64,000 bases of DNA from Lachnospiraceae bacterium. Its GTDB lineage: Bacteria; Bacillota; Clostridia; Lachnospirales; Lachnospiraceae. The DNA lies in assembly GCA_021771755.1 (NCBI GenBank), contig JAETOL010000001.1:1-64000 (forward strand), in the 5' to 3' direction. Shown in pieces: positions 53,689 through 63,180 of the stretch (its first letter is position 1; each line of letters begins with the position of its first letter). The translations under genes were made by a program, and so were the position numbers. Under the pieces are notes generated by a model. The model searched no databases. It worked only from the letters and a program-made list of their open reading frames with translations, and had not been told where the DNA came from.

Positions 53689-55377
53689 CTATCCGGCAGT
53701 TACAATCTGATACAGATCTACATTTCCCAGAGTCCTGACAAATACAGCCTCTGCTTTTTCATCATAATTCTGATGAATATATTCTATCGTCAATTCTATG
53801 TTGTCATCAATCAGATATACCTTGTCGTTTCCTATCATATCTTTATACGGGTTTACAATCCCATGCTCTTCCATTTCTTTTACAAATCCCGGCGTGCGGC
53901 ACTCCCATCCGCCAAACCAGTAAAGGTTATCCAGAAGATTTTCCGGCATACGGTCAAAAGGTCCGTAACATACAATTTCTGATACCGTTCCGCTTTTCGC
54001 CAGATAAACATGTTCTTTGTCCGTTCCAATGGTTTCCAGCACCGCTCTCTGACTGACCCGTGCTTTGGGAATTTCTGCAGTAGCAGTTCTGTAATCCGTA
54101 TGCCAGAAACTCTGACTGACGAGGATTCCTGTTATACACAAAAGCACCCCCCCATATTTGGAAATTTCCGTCTTTTCTCCAAGCGACTCTCCCAGGAGCC
54201 ACAACATAGTAAGGCACACGCTGAACCACAGTCCCACATCTACCCTGTTCACCATATATCTTCCCTGAAAATAAAGATAGAAGTAAAGCATATACAGCAT
54301 CAAAATTTCTGCCAGAATCGTCATAATTTCAGCCATACGCTTCTTTCCAAAGATCAGCCATATTATCAGGAACAGCAGCGCTGTATAAAATGCCGGAAGC
54401 TTTGCTGCATCTCCCGGAAATCGTTTCAGAAAGCGCAGTACCTGACTTCCGGAAATTTTTCTGTCCGGCTTCTGCTCCACCAGCTTTTCCATCACTTCTA
54501 CAGTAAATTTTTCAGGATCATTAAAATTCCAGGTTTTATATAGCTGAAGGGCCTCTTCGCTGATTCCCAGTTCCTGATACAATTCTCTGTTTGTATGATA
54601 ATCCGGAAATCCATAATCCAAAAGTCTGGATCTCATGCGATTAAATTCCTGGTATTCCTGCCACTGAGAATCACGATACATAAATGCATCGATTCTGTCT
54701 GCGGCAAACACAGCCAAAAGCAAAAAACCAAAGCATCCCACACAGATTCCCAGATATTTTCTCCATTTTTGAGAGAAATACTTTTTCAGAGTCAGCAGAA
54801 AATAAACACCAATTCCTGCCATCAAAGCAGCGCTCGCAAAGAACTGATCTTCCCGATACAAAAAGCCTGCAAGTCCCAGCAGAATCCCTGCCAAAAACTC
54901 CCAGATACAGAACGTTTCTGAAACGATCACATGAAACAGAAGAAAAACTGCTGCCGCTGCTGCAATCCCGGCTGTTTTCGTAAACTGAACATGGATGTAG
55001 CATTCATATCCAAATACACAGAGCAAAAGTACAGACAAATACAGGCCGGAATTTCCTTCCAGCCTGTTCATAAGCACATAAGTCACTGCACTGAAAGCCG
55101 CCAGCAGCACAGCATACTGAACAATCGTATACCAGGGCAGCCGTCCTGTAATCTGATATAAAACACGATAGACCATTCCAAGAATATAATTCTGGAATAC
55201 AAGATGGGGATCCTTCACTCCCCGAATCCCGCTTCCAAGTTCTGCAAACACAATATCGTCATTTGTTTCAAAGGAAGGCCGCATAGTCAGTACCATTACT
55301 GTCACGACCAGAATATTCAGTCCTACGGCCGCCAGCAGCGTTCCTCTTTTATTTTTTTGTCCTGCGGAAAAGTGCAT
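53689..55377 (-). CDS. Large membrane protein, GT-C-like, unknown function
   Basis: This 562-residue protein has about 10-11 membrane helices up to residue 430 and a soluble C-terminal domain of about 120 residues with no recognised motif. An acidic pair (FETNDDIVFAELGSG) lies in the first extracytoplasmic loop after the first helix. That position is used by polyprenyl-phosphate-sugar-dependent GT-C glycosyltransferases. The family assignment is tentative. It begins 17 bp after the serine-hydrolase gene, in the same direction, so both are probably one transcript with an envelope role. Confidence 0.7.
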   Translation of the reverse strand: MHFSAGQKNKRGTLLAAVGLNILVVTVMVLTMRPSFETNDDIVFAELGSGIRGVKDPHLVFQNYILGMVYRVLYQITGRLPWYTIVQYAVLLAAFSAVTYVLMNRLEGNSGLYLSVLLLCVFGYECYIHVQFTKTAGIAAAAAVFLLFHVIVSETFCIWEFLAGILLGLAGFLYREDQFFASAALMAGIGVYFLLTLKKYFSQKWRKYLGICVGCFGFLLLAVFAADRIDAFMYRDSQWQEYQEFNRMRSRLLDYGFPDYHTNRELYQELGISEEALQLYKTWNFNDPEKFTVEVMEKLVEQKPDRKISGSQVLRFLKRFPGDAAKLPAFYTALLFLIIWLIFGKKRMAEIMTILAEILMLYMLYFYLYFQGRYMVNRVDVGLWFSVCLTMLWLLGESLGEKTEISKYGGVLLCITGILVSQSFWHTDYRTATAEIPKARVSQRAVLETIGTDKEHVYLAKSGTVSEIVCYGPFDRMPENLLDNLYWFGGWECRTPGFVKEMEEHGIVNPYKDMIGNDKVYLIDDNIELTIEYIHQNYDEKAEAVFVRTLGNVDLYQIVTAG

Positions 55378-55394
55378 TCGCTTATCCCCTGTTC

Positions 55395-56726
55395 TTACTT
55401 ATTCAAATAATTGTAAACAGTTCTGGAGATGTTCTGTATTCTCGGAACTGCATACCCTTCATTTCCAGTAGTCGAAAATACACAGATGATATAATCTGTC
55501 TTTTTGCCATAGACAATCGCCATATCATGCTGCACACTGGATGTCTCGCCTGTTTTATTGGCAACACGGACACCTGCCGGAATTCCTGCCGGGATCTTCC
55601 ACCTGCGCGTCTGTCTCAGAAGAAGATTCTTCATCTCTCTGGAATATTTTGAAGAGACACAGGTTCCACGATAAATACGTTCCAAAAGAACACCGCAGTC
55701 TTTTGCTGAAGCAATGTTTCTCTGTCCATCGCTTGTAAATGCCGATGCGGAAGGATGAAGACTGCTGTGACAGCCGGTTTTTGTATAGCCATTTTTCCTA
55801 AGATACTGATTCACCGTCTTTGTTCCGCTGACAAAGCTTCTGGATCTGCTGTTATATCTTACCAGCTGGTTATACGCTTCATTATCGCTTACTGTGATCA
55901 TACTGTTAAGAAGGCTTTTGATTGTAGAATTATATTTAAGCTCTCCTTTTTTGATCTGATCGAATGTAGATGCCATAACAAAAGCCTTTATTGTACTTGC
56001 CGGATACATGGCAGTATCATTTATATTGATCACTGCTCCATTTTCCAGATTCTTCACATACACAGACCAGGAACCGCTATACCCGTTTACCATACTGCCC
56101 AGTTTCTTTTTCAGCCCGTTCAGCGTCATATCTGCCTCGGTGCATCTTCGGCCGTTGCAGTCTACCCAGGTACCATCCGGAAGTCTTCTGCTTCTGGCAA
56201 TGGTTCCATTAGACTGCAGATAATATCCGTATCTCCAGCAGTTTTCATAGCGTCTTCCATAAGGAGAAAGTAAATATTTCTGTCCGTTTATTACTTTCCA
56301 TCCAGATTTTCTGTACAGTCTTCCATTGGTATCTCCAAAATAATAGGTTCCTTTAAATGTTTTTCCTGAAATGGTTTTGTTCAGTTTATGGAACTGCTTT
56401 TTCTTGCACAGGCAGCCCTTACTGTCAAACATGTAATAACCGGATTTCAGTCTGTTACCTTTTGGAACCTTAATATACTGAAAACCTGTAACTTTCTTTC
56501 CGTTTTTTTCTTTCAGCCACCAATTATATCCTGTATCAATGATATAACGGCCACTTTTACCTTCCAGACGGATCTTTGTTTTCTTTTTGGAAACTGCAGA
56601 TACCTCTGTCGCTGCAGATACCACTGTTGCAGATCCGGTTGTCAAGACAAATGCCAGCATTACAAGAAGCATGCATCTGACCAGCCTGCCCCCTGTACTT
56701 TTTTTGTAATATTTTTTCTCTCCCAT
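55395..56726 (-). CDS. Secreted beta-lactamase-fold serine hydrolase with wall-binding-like repeats
   Basis: This 443-residue exported protein has a signal peptide or anchor (residues 14-38, LVRCMLLVMLAFVLTTGSATVVSA region) followed by about 140 residues of Tyr/Gly/Trp-rich units (GYYMFDSKGCLCKK, GTYYFGDTNGRLYRKSGW, GYYLQSNGTIAR), like glucan- or choline-binding repeats. The C-terminal domain has the class A signature: STIK (S-x-x-K), SDN (SDNEAYN) and KTG (NKTGETSS). An omega-loop Glu equivalent to Glu166 was not found. A transpeptidase- or carboxypeptidase-like or inactive role is therefore as likely as antibiotic hydrolysis. It is followed closely by the membrane protein gene. Confidence 0.85.
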   Translation of the reverse strand: MGEKKYYKKSTGGRLVRCMLLVMLAFVLTTGSATVVSAATEVSAVSKKKTKIRLEGKSGRYIIDTGYNWWLKEKNGKKVTGFQYIKVPKGNRLKSGYYMFDSKGCLCKKKQFHKLNKTISGKTFKGTYYFGDTNGRLYRKSGWKVINGQKYLLSPYGRRYENCWRYGYYLQSNGTIARSRRLPDGTWVDCNGRRCTEADMTLNGLKKKLGSMVNGYSGSWSVYVKNLENGAVININDTAMYPASTIKAFVMASTFDQIKKGELKYNSTIKSLLNSMITVSDNEAYNQLVRYNSRSRSFVSGTKTVNQYLRKNGYTKTGCHSSLHPSASAFTSDGQRNIASAKDCGVLLERIYRGTCVSSKYSREMKNLLLRQTRRWKIPAGIPAGVRVANKTGETSSVQHDMAIVYGKKTDYIICVFSTTGNEGYAVPRIQNISRTVYNYLNK

Positions 56727-56744
56727 TTCCCTCTCCCCCTGATG

Positions 56745-57359
56745 TTACTCTGTTTTCTGATTTTCAGCTGATCCGGACCCGTTGTCCTGTTCCGGTACTG
56801 TTTCCGGTTTCTCTGTCAGCGCTTCTTCCGGCACTGTTTCCGGTTCCTCTGTCAGCTTTTCCTCCGGCATTGTTTCCGGTTCCTCTGTCAGCTTTTCCTC
56901 CGGCACTGTTTCCGGTTCCTCTGTCAGTTTTTCCTCCGGCACTGTTTCCGGTTCCTCTGCAACTACCTCTCCTGCCTGTTCTTCTTTTTCTTTTACGGTA
57001 CAGGCGGCTCCGCAATGAGGACAAAAAGCCATCTCCACATCTACAGCAGCGCCACAGGAAGGACAGATTTTTCTGGATTTCACCCCGGCAATCTCCTCTT
57101 TATACTGGCTGATGCGCTCCATACGCTGGTCGATCTGTTCACAGAGACGTCTCTGCATGTCTTCCAGAGGGACATTATCCTTGTAACGTCTATATATGAT
57201 TTTTCCCAGTTCTTCCATAATCTTACGAATCTGTTTTTCCTCACCGGAAATCTTATTTCTCAGCTTCTGCTCGCTGTAAAAAGATTCTGCGCGTCCTCCG
57301 ATATCACGCATAGTTTTTGTAAATGCTTCACCAAATTCCTGAAAAAATTCTTTTGCCAT
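56745..57359 (-). CDS. Zinc-ribbon protein with 12-residue acidic repeats
   Basis: This 204-residue cytoplasmic protein has an N-terminal helical or coiled-coil part (about 1-90, with REIMEELGKIIYRRYKD-like heptads). A four-Cys zinc ribbon (CPSCGAAVDVEMAFCPHCGAAC) follows, then a tail of TEEPETVPEEKL units repeated about five times (36 bp each, about 56,785-56,965). No membrane segment is seen. The function is unknown. It lies 18 bp upstream of the serine-hydrolase gene and 27 bp downstream of clpX, so it may share their transcript. The near-identical DNA repeats suggest recent expansion. Confidence 0.75.
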   Translation of the reverse strand: MAKEFFQEFGEAFTKTMRDIGGRAESFYSEQKLRNKISGEEKQIRKIMEELGKIIYRRYKDNVPLEDMQRRLCEQIDQRMERISQYKEEIAGVKSRKICPSCGAAVDVEMAFCPHCGAACTVKEKEEQAGEVVAEEPETVPEEKLTEEPETVPEEKLTEEPETMPEEKLTEEPETVPEEALTEKPETVPEQDNGSGSAENQKTE

Positions 57360-57386
57360 AACAGATACCCTTCTTTCTGAGCTGAT

Positions 57387-58808
57387 CTACTGTACCGTTT
57401 CCAGAAGCGGAACCTCCTGACCTCTTAAAAGGATCCTGGGGCCTCCGTTTCCCTCAATATACTCTCTGGTGATCACCACCTGACCGATGCTGTCATCTTT
57501 CGGAATTTCATACATAATATCCAGCATATATTCTTCCAAAATAGCCCTCAGAGCTCTTGCGCCGGTCTTTTTCTCCATAGCTTTAGCGGCAATGGCATGA
57601 AGCGCACCTTCGTCAAATTCCAGCTTGACCTCATCCAGCGCCAAAAGCTTCTGATACTGCTTCAGAATAGCATTCTTTGGCTCTTTAAGGATCTTCACCA
57701 GCATATTCTCAGAGAGTCCCTCCAGTGTAAAAATAATAGGAAGACGTCCGATAAATTCTGGAATCATACCAAAATTACGGATGTCATCTACGGTTACTTT
57801 TTCAAGAAGATGCGGATCATTATCATACTTATCCTTCAAATCTGCATAGAATCCAATTGAAGCCTGTTTATTCAGGCGTTCTTTGATGATGCTCTCCAGA
57901 TCCGGGAATGCGCCTCCGCAGATAAAAAGAATATTTCTTGTGTTGACTGTTGTCAGTGGTACCATAGCGTTCTTACTATTGGCTCCCACCGGAACCTCCA
58001 CATCGCTTCCCTCAAGAAGCTTCAGCATTCCCTGCTGTACCGCTTCTCCGCTGACATCTCTCTGATTTGTATTTTTCTTCTTCGCGATCTTATCGATCTC
58101 ATCAATAAAAATGATTCCATGTTCTGCTTTTTCCACATCATTATCCGCAGCCGCAAGAAGCTTGGAAACTACACTTTCGATATCATCTCCGATATAGCCG
58201 GCCTCTGTAAGAGAAGTGGCATCTGCAATTGCAAGGGGCACGTCCAGAAGTTTGGCAAGAGTTTTTACCAGATAGGTCTTTCCGCTTCCAGTCGGTCCGA
58301 TCATCAGCATGTTTGACTTTTCGATATCGATTTCATCCATAGTGTCTGTGGCAACTCTTTTATAATGGTTATAAACCGCAACAGACATCACTTTTTTGGC
58401 ATGTTCCTGACCTATGACATACTCGTCAAGGGTAGCCTTGATCTTATGGGGAGCCGGAATCTTTTTCAGATCCAGAACCGGTTTCGCCTCTTTTTTCTTT
58501 TTTGGTGCTTTTTTCGGCTGATTCATCTGATTCTGGAAACTTCCCAGATCGATCATGCTTACTCCCGGCATATTAAAAAGATCACTGTAGTTAAAATTTC
58601 CATTGTTCATCTGGGTATTCATAGTATCAAAGCTCTTCTGCATACAGTCAGAGCAGATATGTATATTATTTGGAAGATCGATCATCCTTCCTGCCTGCCG
58701 TTCGGATCTCCGGCAAAGAGTACAGAATTTCTCAGGTTCGTGCTTATGGTCTTCCTGATCCTCACAATCTTCCTCTAAAGTCACTTCATCTTCGTATTTA
58801 TCGCTCAT
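57387..58808 (-). CDS. clpX: ClpX-type AAA+ unfoldase
   Basis: This 473-residue subunit unfolds substrates for ClpP. An N-terminal C4 zinc-binding domain (FCTLCRRSERQAG...ICSDCM) follows an acidic extension of about 25 residues. A Phe/Asn/Met-rich linker of about 40 residues comes before the AAA+ core, with Walker A GPTGSGKTYLVK and Walker B IIFIDEIDKIA. ASIGFY supplies the IGF loop needed for ClpP docking, and PEFIGRLP is sensor-region sequence. ATG 58808 follows AAAGGAG; the frame's earlier start lacks one. No clpP, tig or lon neighbours are present and the extension is unusual, so this may be a second ClpX paralogue. Confidence 0.92.
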   Translation of the reverse strand: MSDKYEDEVTLEEDCEDQEDHKHEPEKFCTLCRRSERQAGRMIDLPNNIHICSDCMQKSFDTMNTQMNNGNFNYSDLFNMPGVSMIDLGSFQNQMNQPKKAPKKKKEAKPVLDLKKIPAPHKIKATLDEYVIGQEHAKKVMSVAVYNHYKRVATDTMDEIDIEKSNMLMIGPTGSGKTYLVKTLAKLLDVPLAIADATSLTEAGYIGDDIESVVSKLLAAADNDVEKAEHGIIFIDEIDKIAKKKNTNQRDVSGEAVQQGMLKLLEGSDVEVPVGANSKNAMVPLTTVNTRNILFICGGAFPDLESIIKERLNKQASIGFYADLKDKYDNDPHLLEKVTVDDIRNFGMIPEFIGRLPIIFTLEGLSENMLVKILKEPKNAILKQYQKLLALDEVKLEFDEGALHAIAAKAMEKKTGARALRAILEEYMLDIMYEIPKDDSIGQVVITREYIEGNGGPRILLRGQEVPLLETVQ

Positions 58809-58992
58809 ATAAACTCCTTTCCGTTCTGTCATGCTGTACAATTTCTGTATCCGGCTGATTCCTGTCATTTCATAAAATACAAAACGCACAAGCTGCCGTC
58901 TTGTCTCAGAATCATCCAGCCTATGCGTCCATTATATCATAACCATTGCACCTGTAAACTAAAGATTTTATAAAATCAACCCCTGCTCTACC

Positions 58993-60432
58993 CTATCGGG
59001 ATCCCAGTGTCACTTCCACACTCTGCTCCACATATTCTCCGTTGACCGGGCGGGATATGATCATTTCCACCGTTTCTCCTGCAGAATAATAAGTAAGTTT
59101 CTCAATCAGATCGGTTCCTCCTGTCACTGTCTGTCCGTCCATTTCCACGATCACATCACCTCTGCGGATTCCCGCATTGGCAGCCGGGTCTCCATCTATC
59201 GCTTCTATAACAAAAGCTCCTTCTGGCATATCATACATCTCCAGTGCTTCTGCCGTCATATCCCCAGCCTGAAGCCCCAGATATCCAGCTTCTTCCTCAG
59301 CCACCTTATCTCTTGTCTGACGGTTCATAAGCTTTTCCAGAATCGGCTGCGCTGTGGAAACCGGAATGGCATATCCCATTCCTTCTACTGCATTATCTGC
59401 ATACTTTGCAGAGTTGATGCCGATCAGTTCGCCCTGCATATTCAAAAGAGCTCCTCCGCTGTTTCCAGGGTTGATGGCCGCATCCGTCTGAATCAGTCCG
59501 GAGGTAGTTACATCTTCCGCAGCAATACTCCTGTCAAGAGCGCTGACCCATCCGGAAGTAACAGACTGGCCATAGCCCAGTGCATTTCCAATAGCAACTA
59601 CCTGCTCTCCAACCTGCAGTCCGTCTGAATCTCCAATTTGTGCGATCTTAATCTCAGAAAGCGTGTCCTCCGGAATATCCGATTTTTGAACAGCTACTAC
59701 AGCCAGATCATTCGGAGCATCTGTTCCTTTGATCTTTGCACTTACCGCATCCTCTACGTTAATATCGTCATGGTTCACACTCTGCAGTTCTTCCTCTGCA
59801 TCCACTACATCATCACCAATAAAGCAGACACTTAAAGTAGTCGCATTCTCTACAACATGATTATTGGTGGCGATCAGAAGTTCATCGCCATTTTCTCCCA
59901 CAATGATACCGGATCCGCTGCTTTCACTGGAAAACTGCTGAGTACCGTAAGACCCGAACGTATACATACCAAAAAAGCTTGGAATCTCCTGAATGCTCAC
60001 TGAAGTGATGGCGACTACAGACGGCATGGCTGCTGCGGCAACCTCTGCCACTGACCCTGCGCTTCCGGCATTGCTGCCAGAGGAATAAGACGATGTTTCT
60101 GAAACCGTCAGTTCCGTCTGCGATATGGGCGGCGTGGTTTCGATATTCTTCTCTGTTCCCAGATATTTTTGTGCAGCAAAATTAGATGCCTGAAATACAG
60201 CACTTGCAGTTACCCCAAAGATAACTGCCAAAGCAATCGTGCCTGCAATCTTTTTTCCTGCTGTATTTTTTCTTTTATTTTTTTTCTGCGGGGGCTTCTG
60301 CTCCGGTTCTGCAGTATTGCGATGCATCTGATAATGGTCATAATGCGGAACCGGCTTCGGATATACCTCTCTCACGTTCCTTTTATCCTGATCCTGCGGA
60401 GCATCCTGTCCCCAATTCTTATCATGATCCAT
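58993..60432 (-). CDS. htrA: HtrA/DegP-like membrane-anchored serine protease
   Basis: This roughly 479-residue protein-quality protease has a cytoplasmic, charged N-terminus of about 60 residues, one membrane anchor (KIAGTIALAVIFGVTASAVF) and a trypsin-like domain. The catalytic triad is His in ATNNHVV, Asp in PNDLAVV and Ser in GNSGGAL. The C-terminal PDZ domain contains AFVIEAIDGDPAANAGIRRGD. ATG 60432 with GAGAGGAG is preferred to the upstream start in the frame. It is intact and monocistronic. CssRS-type control is possible but not visible. Confidence 0.95.
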   Translation of the reverse strand: MDHDKNWGQDAPQDQDKRNVREVYPKPVPHYDHYQMHRNTAEPEQKPPQKKNKRKNTAGKKIAGTIALAVIFGVTASAVFQASNFAAQKYLGTEKNIETTPPISQTELTVSETSSYSSGSNAGSAGSVAEVAAAAMPSVVAITSVSIQEIPSFFGMYTFGSYGTQQFSSESSGSGIIVGENGDELLIATNNHVVENATTLSVCFIGDDVVDAEEELQSVNHDDINVEDAVSAKIKGTDAPNDLAVVAVQKSDIPEDTLSEIKIAQIGDSDGLQVGEQVVAIGNALGYGQSVTSGWVSALDRSIAAEDVTTSGLIQTDAAINPGNSGGALLNMQGELIGINSAKYADNAVEGMGYAIPVSTAQPILEKLMNRQTRDKVAEEEAGYLGLQAGDMTAEALEMYDMPEGAFVIEAIDGDPAANAGIRRGDVIVEMDGQTVTGGTDLIEKLTYYSAGETVEMIISRPVNGEYVEQSVEVTLGSR

Positions 60433-60587
60433 GGTTTTGCTCCTCTCCGTTGTCATTTACTTTTCATTTATGAATCAAGTGTAACAGGGAATTGTGTTCA
60501 AAATGTGACAACTCCTTTAAAAAACCGTGTTCGAAAAACCACCAGTAGGATAACTATTTTTCCATTCACAGCATCCCTGACAAAACA

Positions 60588-61511
60588 TCATGCATTCCAG
60601 TAAGACTTGTTCATGGTGCACCAGAGAAGAAGTTTTCTTGGAAGTTTTTTATAGCGCTTTCCTGCCAGATATCCTGCATATTTACATCCGCTCTGCAAAA
60701 CAAAACCAGGAATCATATACCATTTTCCAGATTTCAAAAGATGAGCAAATGTTTTTTTGACCAGACGTATCCCTTCTCCTTCCGAAGGTACAGAATCAAA
60801 AATTTCATGGTACTCCGTCTGGGATACACCCAGATCAAAATTCCTGTGAAACTGCTGGCTGCAGTTATAATTGTGCGAATGGATCACCCTGGCATCAGCT
60901 GCGTAAGCAATCCCAAACCCTTTTCGAATCAGTCCTGCCGCATAAATCATGTCTTCATTGAAAATGGTTTTTTCAACAAAACCGCCCAGATCTTTGTAAA
61001 CATCTTTTCTGTATGCTGCACACACATTTGAGCAGAAAAATGTTTTGATTCCATAGGTTGGAAGATCCTTTTCTGTTTTTACAGAGGATTTTTCCGGATA
61101 ATTAAATGCTCTTGTATAAGACTCCACAAAACTGCAGGATGGCGTGGGAAGCTGACGGGCATATGCCGCTCCGATGTCATCCCGTGCAGTCAGTGCCTTT
61201 ACCAGCTGACCGATCAAATGCGTATCTGCCGGAAGCGCGTCCTGCGTCATAAAAACCATGATTTCTCCGTCTGATAACTCAGATGCTCTTTTTCTGGTGC
61301 CGCCATGATCAAATTCCTGTTTTTTTATATGATGGACTTCCAGTATCGGATGATCCTTTTCCCATTGTTCCTTCCAGGCTCCCTCTTCCGTGTGCATAAT
61401 AATAATCCTGCTGATCGGATAATCCTGCACTTCCAGACGTTCCAGAAGTTTTGAAAATTCTTCCCCGGGACGATATACCGGAATGATCACATCAATTTTT
61501 TTTGTATCCAT
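60588..61511 (-). CDS. GT2 glycosyltransferase (rhamnosyltransferase-like)
   Basis: This 307-residue GT-A-fold transferase has an N-terminal IDVIIPVYRPGEEFSKLLERL nucleotide-binding start, the EFDHGGTRKRA motif common to rhamnosyltransferases of surface-polysaccharide loci, and a TQDA metal motif (FMTQDALPAD). An acceptor region FNEDMIYAAGL follows. No membrane helix is clear; it would act at the inner face on a lipid-linked glycan. It follows the LCP and sugar-transferase genes in the same direction but is separated from them by a terminator. Confidence 0.88.
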   Translation of the reverse strand: MDTKKIDVIIPVYRPGEEFSKLLERLEVQDYPISRIIIMHTEEGAWKEQWEKDHPILEVHHIKKQEFDHGGTRKRASELSDGEIMVFMTQDALPADTHLIGQLVKALTARDDIGAAYARQLPTPSCSFVESYTRAFNYPEKSSVKTEKDLPTYGIKTFFCSNVCAAYRKDVYKDLGGFVEKTIFNEDMIYAAGLIRKGFGIAYAADARVIHSHNYNCSQQFHRNFDLGVSQTEYHEIFDSVPSEGEGIRLVKKTFAHLLKSGKWYMIPGFVLQSGCKYAGYLAGKRYKKLPRKLLLWCTMNKSYWNA

Positions 61512-61526
61512 TTTATCCCTTTCTTT

Positions 61527-61561
61527 TAAAAAGGGAATTTCTCTTTTGAAGAAATTCCCTT
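61527..61561 (-). terminator. Terminator after the LCP gene
   Basis: AAGGGAATTTC (61531-61541) pairs with GAAATTCCCTT (61551-61561); on the minus strand it is followed by TTTTTAAAAG. It lies 15 bp beyond the LCP stop and before the GT2 start. Confidence 0.82.
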
Positions 61562-61575
61562 AAAATAATTCTTTA

Positions 61576-63162
61576 TTATGCCGCTTCTCCGGCTACATCT
61601 GCGCCGCTGTCTCCGCCTTCTACTGCGCCGCCTGCATCGGTGCTTCCGTCTCCGCCTTCTACTGCGCCGCCGTCCTCAATGCCAGGATCTGTCCAGTCTC
61701 CGCCGTCGGAACCGTCTCCGCTTCCATCGCCTGTTCCCGGATCTGTCCAGTCTCCGCCGCCGGAACCGTCTCCACTTCCGTCACCTGTTCCCGGATCTTC
61801 CCAGTCTCCGCCGCCGGAGCCGTCTCCACTTCCGTCACCTGTTCCCGGGTCTTCCCAGTCTCCGCCGCCGGAACCGTCTCCACTTCCATCACCGATTCCC
61901 GGATCTGTCCAGTTTCCGTCTCCGCTTCCACCGCTGCTGTCTCCGGTTCCCGGATCTACATAGTCTCCAGTATTGTCTGACCAGCCATCCCCGTTGTTTT
62001 CGAAGATAATGGTATCATTTGTCGTATTTTCTGTTTCTGGTGTAATAACCTGTGTATCTTCCAATGCACCCAGTCCACTGACGATTTCTGCGATCTTATC
62101 GCTGATATCCTGAACCGTACTGGATGGTACATATGCCTCATCTCCATAAAGGAATTTATGAAGCGCAACAACATTAGATACCAGATCTACATCAGAAGTT
62201 CCCTCTGCGGTAGGAACGATAACACTTCCCTTTACATTTGAAAATTTAAACGCTGTGGGGAAACCTACGGTATCATTCATGCTGTATCCGATCATAGTAG
62301 GAAGAAGCTGAAGGATTTCTGTCTTGTCCACAGATGTCTCTACCATAGGGAATACTTCGTCCATAATCTTAAAGATCGTCGGAAGTCCTGCTTTTTTCGC
62401 TTTCTGAACGATCAGCTGGATTACTTTACGCTGTCTTTCTGTACGTCCCATATCCAGACTTGCAGTGTAACGGATACGGCAGTAAGCAGTAACCTGTACA
62501 CCATTCAGATGATAACGGTAATCAATCTTTTCAATATCTTCCGGTCTCTCCGGCTTCTCGATAGGTGTGTAATCTTTGTCGATATCTGCAGATGTTTCCA
62601 CACAATAGTTATTCATGTGTTCAATCTCTGCATAGGACATATCAATATCCAGACCGCCAAGAGCATCTACAATGGAAGCCAGAGCATTAAAGTTTACGGT
62701 TGCATAGTCTGTAATATTCAAATCCAGGTTTCTGTTCAGCATATTAACTGCTTCCGCCGGACTCTTGGCATATGCAGCATTGGCTTTTGAATAGGTTTCT
62801 CCATAAACATTAAGAAGTGTATCTCTGTATACAGAAGCCAGTTTTACTTCTTTGGTATCATTGTTGACACTTGCAATGATCATGGTATCGCTGTTCATTC
62901 CGCCCACTGCACTTTTATCTCTGTGGTCAATTCCGAACAGCGCATAGGTTGTAAAACCGGTAAGTTTGGAAGTCTCCGCTTCAATAGATTCCTGTACTTC
63001 CTGATTCACCTGAATCTGGCTGGTATCTGCCGCCGGCTGCTGGATCTTATCCATCTTGGAATTCAGCTGTCCGTAAACATAAAGACCACCAATAAACAGG
63101 AGGAGTACAATAATCTCTACTGCAAACAGTATCTTCTTTGTCTTTGATCTTGGTTTTGCCAT
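61576..63162 (-). CDS. LytR-CpsA-Psr (LCP) family wall-polymer ligase with repeat tail
   Basis: This 528-residue membrane-anchored enzyme transfers lipid-linked glycopolymers to peptidoglycan. One N-terminal helix (ILFAVEIIVLLLFIGGLYVYG) is followed by the LCP domain: NSDTMIIASVNNDTKEVKLASVYRD (Asp and Arg contacting the polyprenyl phosphate) and LDMGRTERQRKVIQL. After about residue 400 the tail is Gly/Asp/Ser/Trp repeats, four near-copies of GDGSGDGSGGGDWEDPGT (54 bp each), probably extending into the wall. It follows the sugar-transferase gene by 18 bp, which supports a surface-polymer operon. Confidence 0.93.
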   Translation of the reverse strand: MAKPRSKTKKILFAVEIIVLLLFIGGLYVYGQLNSKMDKIQQPAADTSQIQVNQEVQESIEAETSKLTGFTTYALFGIDHRDKSAVGGMNSDTMIIASVNNDTKEVKLASVYRDTLLNVYGETYSKANAAYAKSPAEAVNMLNRNLDLNITDYATVNFNALASIVDALGGLDIDMSYAEIEHMNNYCVETSADIDKDYTPIEKPERPEDIEKIDYRYHLNGVQVTAYCRIRYTASLDMGRTERQRKVIQLIVQKAKKAGLPTIFKIMDEVFPMVETSVDKTEILQLLPTMIGYSMNDTVGFPTAFKFSNVKGSVIVPTAEGTSDVDLVSNVVALHKFLYGDEAYVPSSTVQDISDKIAEIVSGLGALEDTQVITPETENTTNDTIIFENNGDGWSDNTGDYVDPGTGDSSGGSGDGNWTDPGIGDGSGDGSGGGDWEDPGTGDGSGDGSGGGDWEDPGTGDGSGDGSGGGDWTDPGTGDGSGDGSDGGDWTDPGIEDGGAVEGGDGSTDAGGAVEGGDSGADVAGEAA

Positions 63163-63180
63163 CTTCTTTCCCCTTATCTT

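Noticed and set aside
61670-61935. GC-rich tandem repeats considered as a CRISPR array
   Set aside because: The units are in-frame coding repeats of the LCP tail, contiguous and without unique spacers; no cas genes are present.
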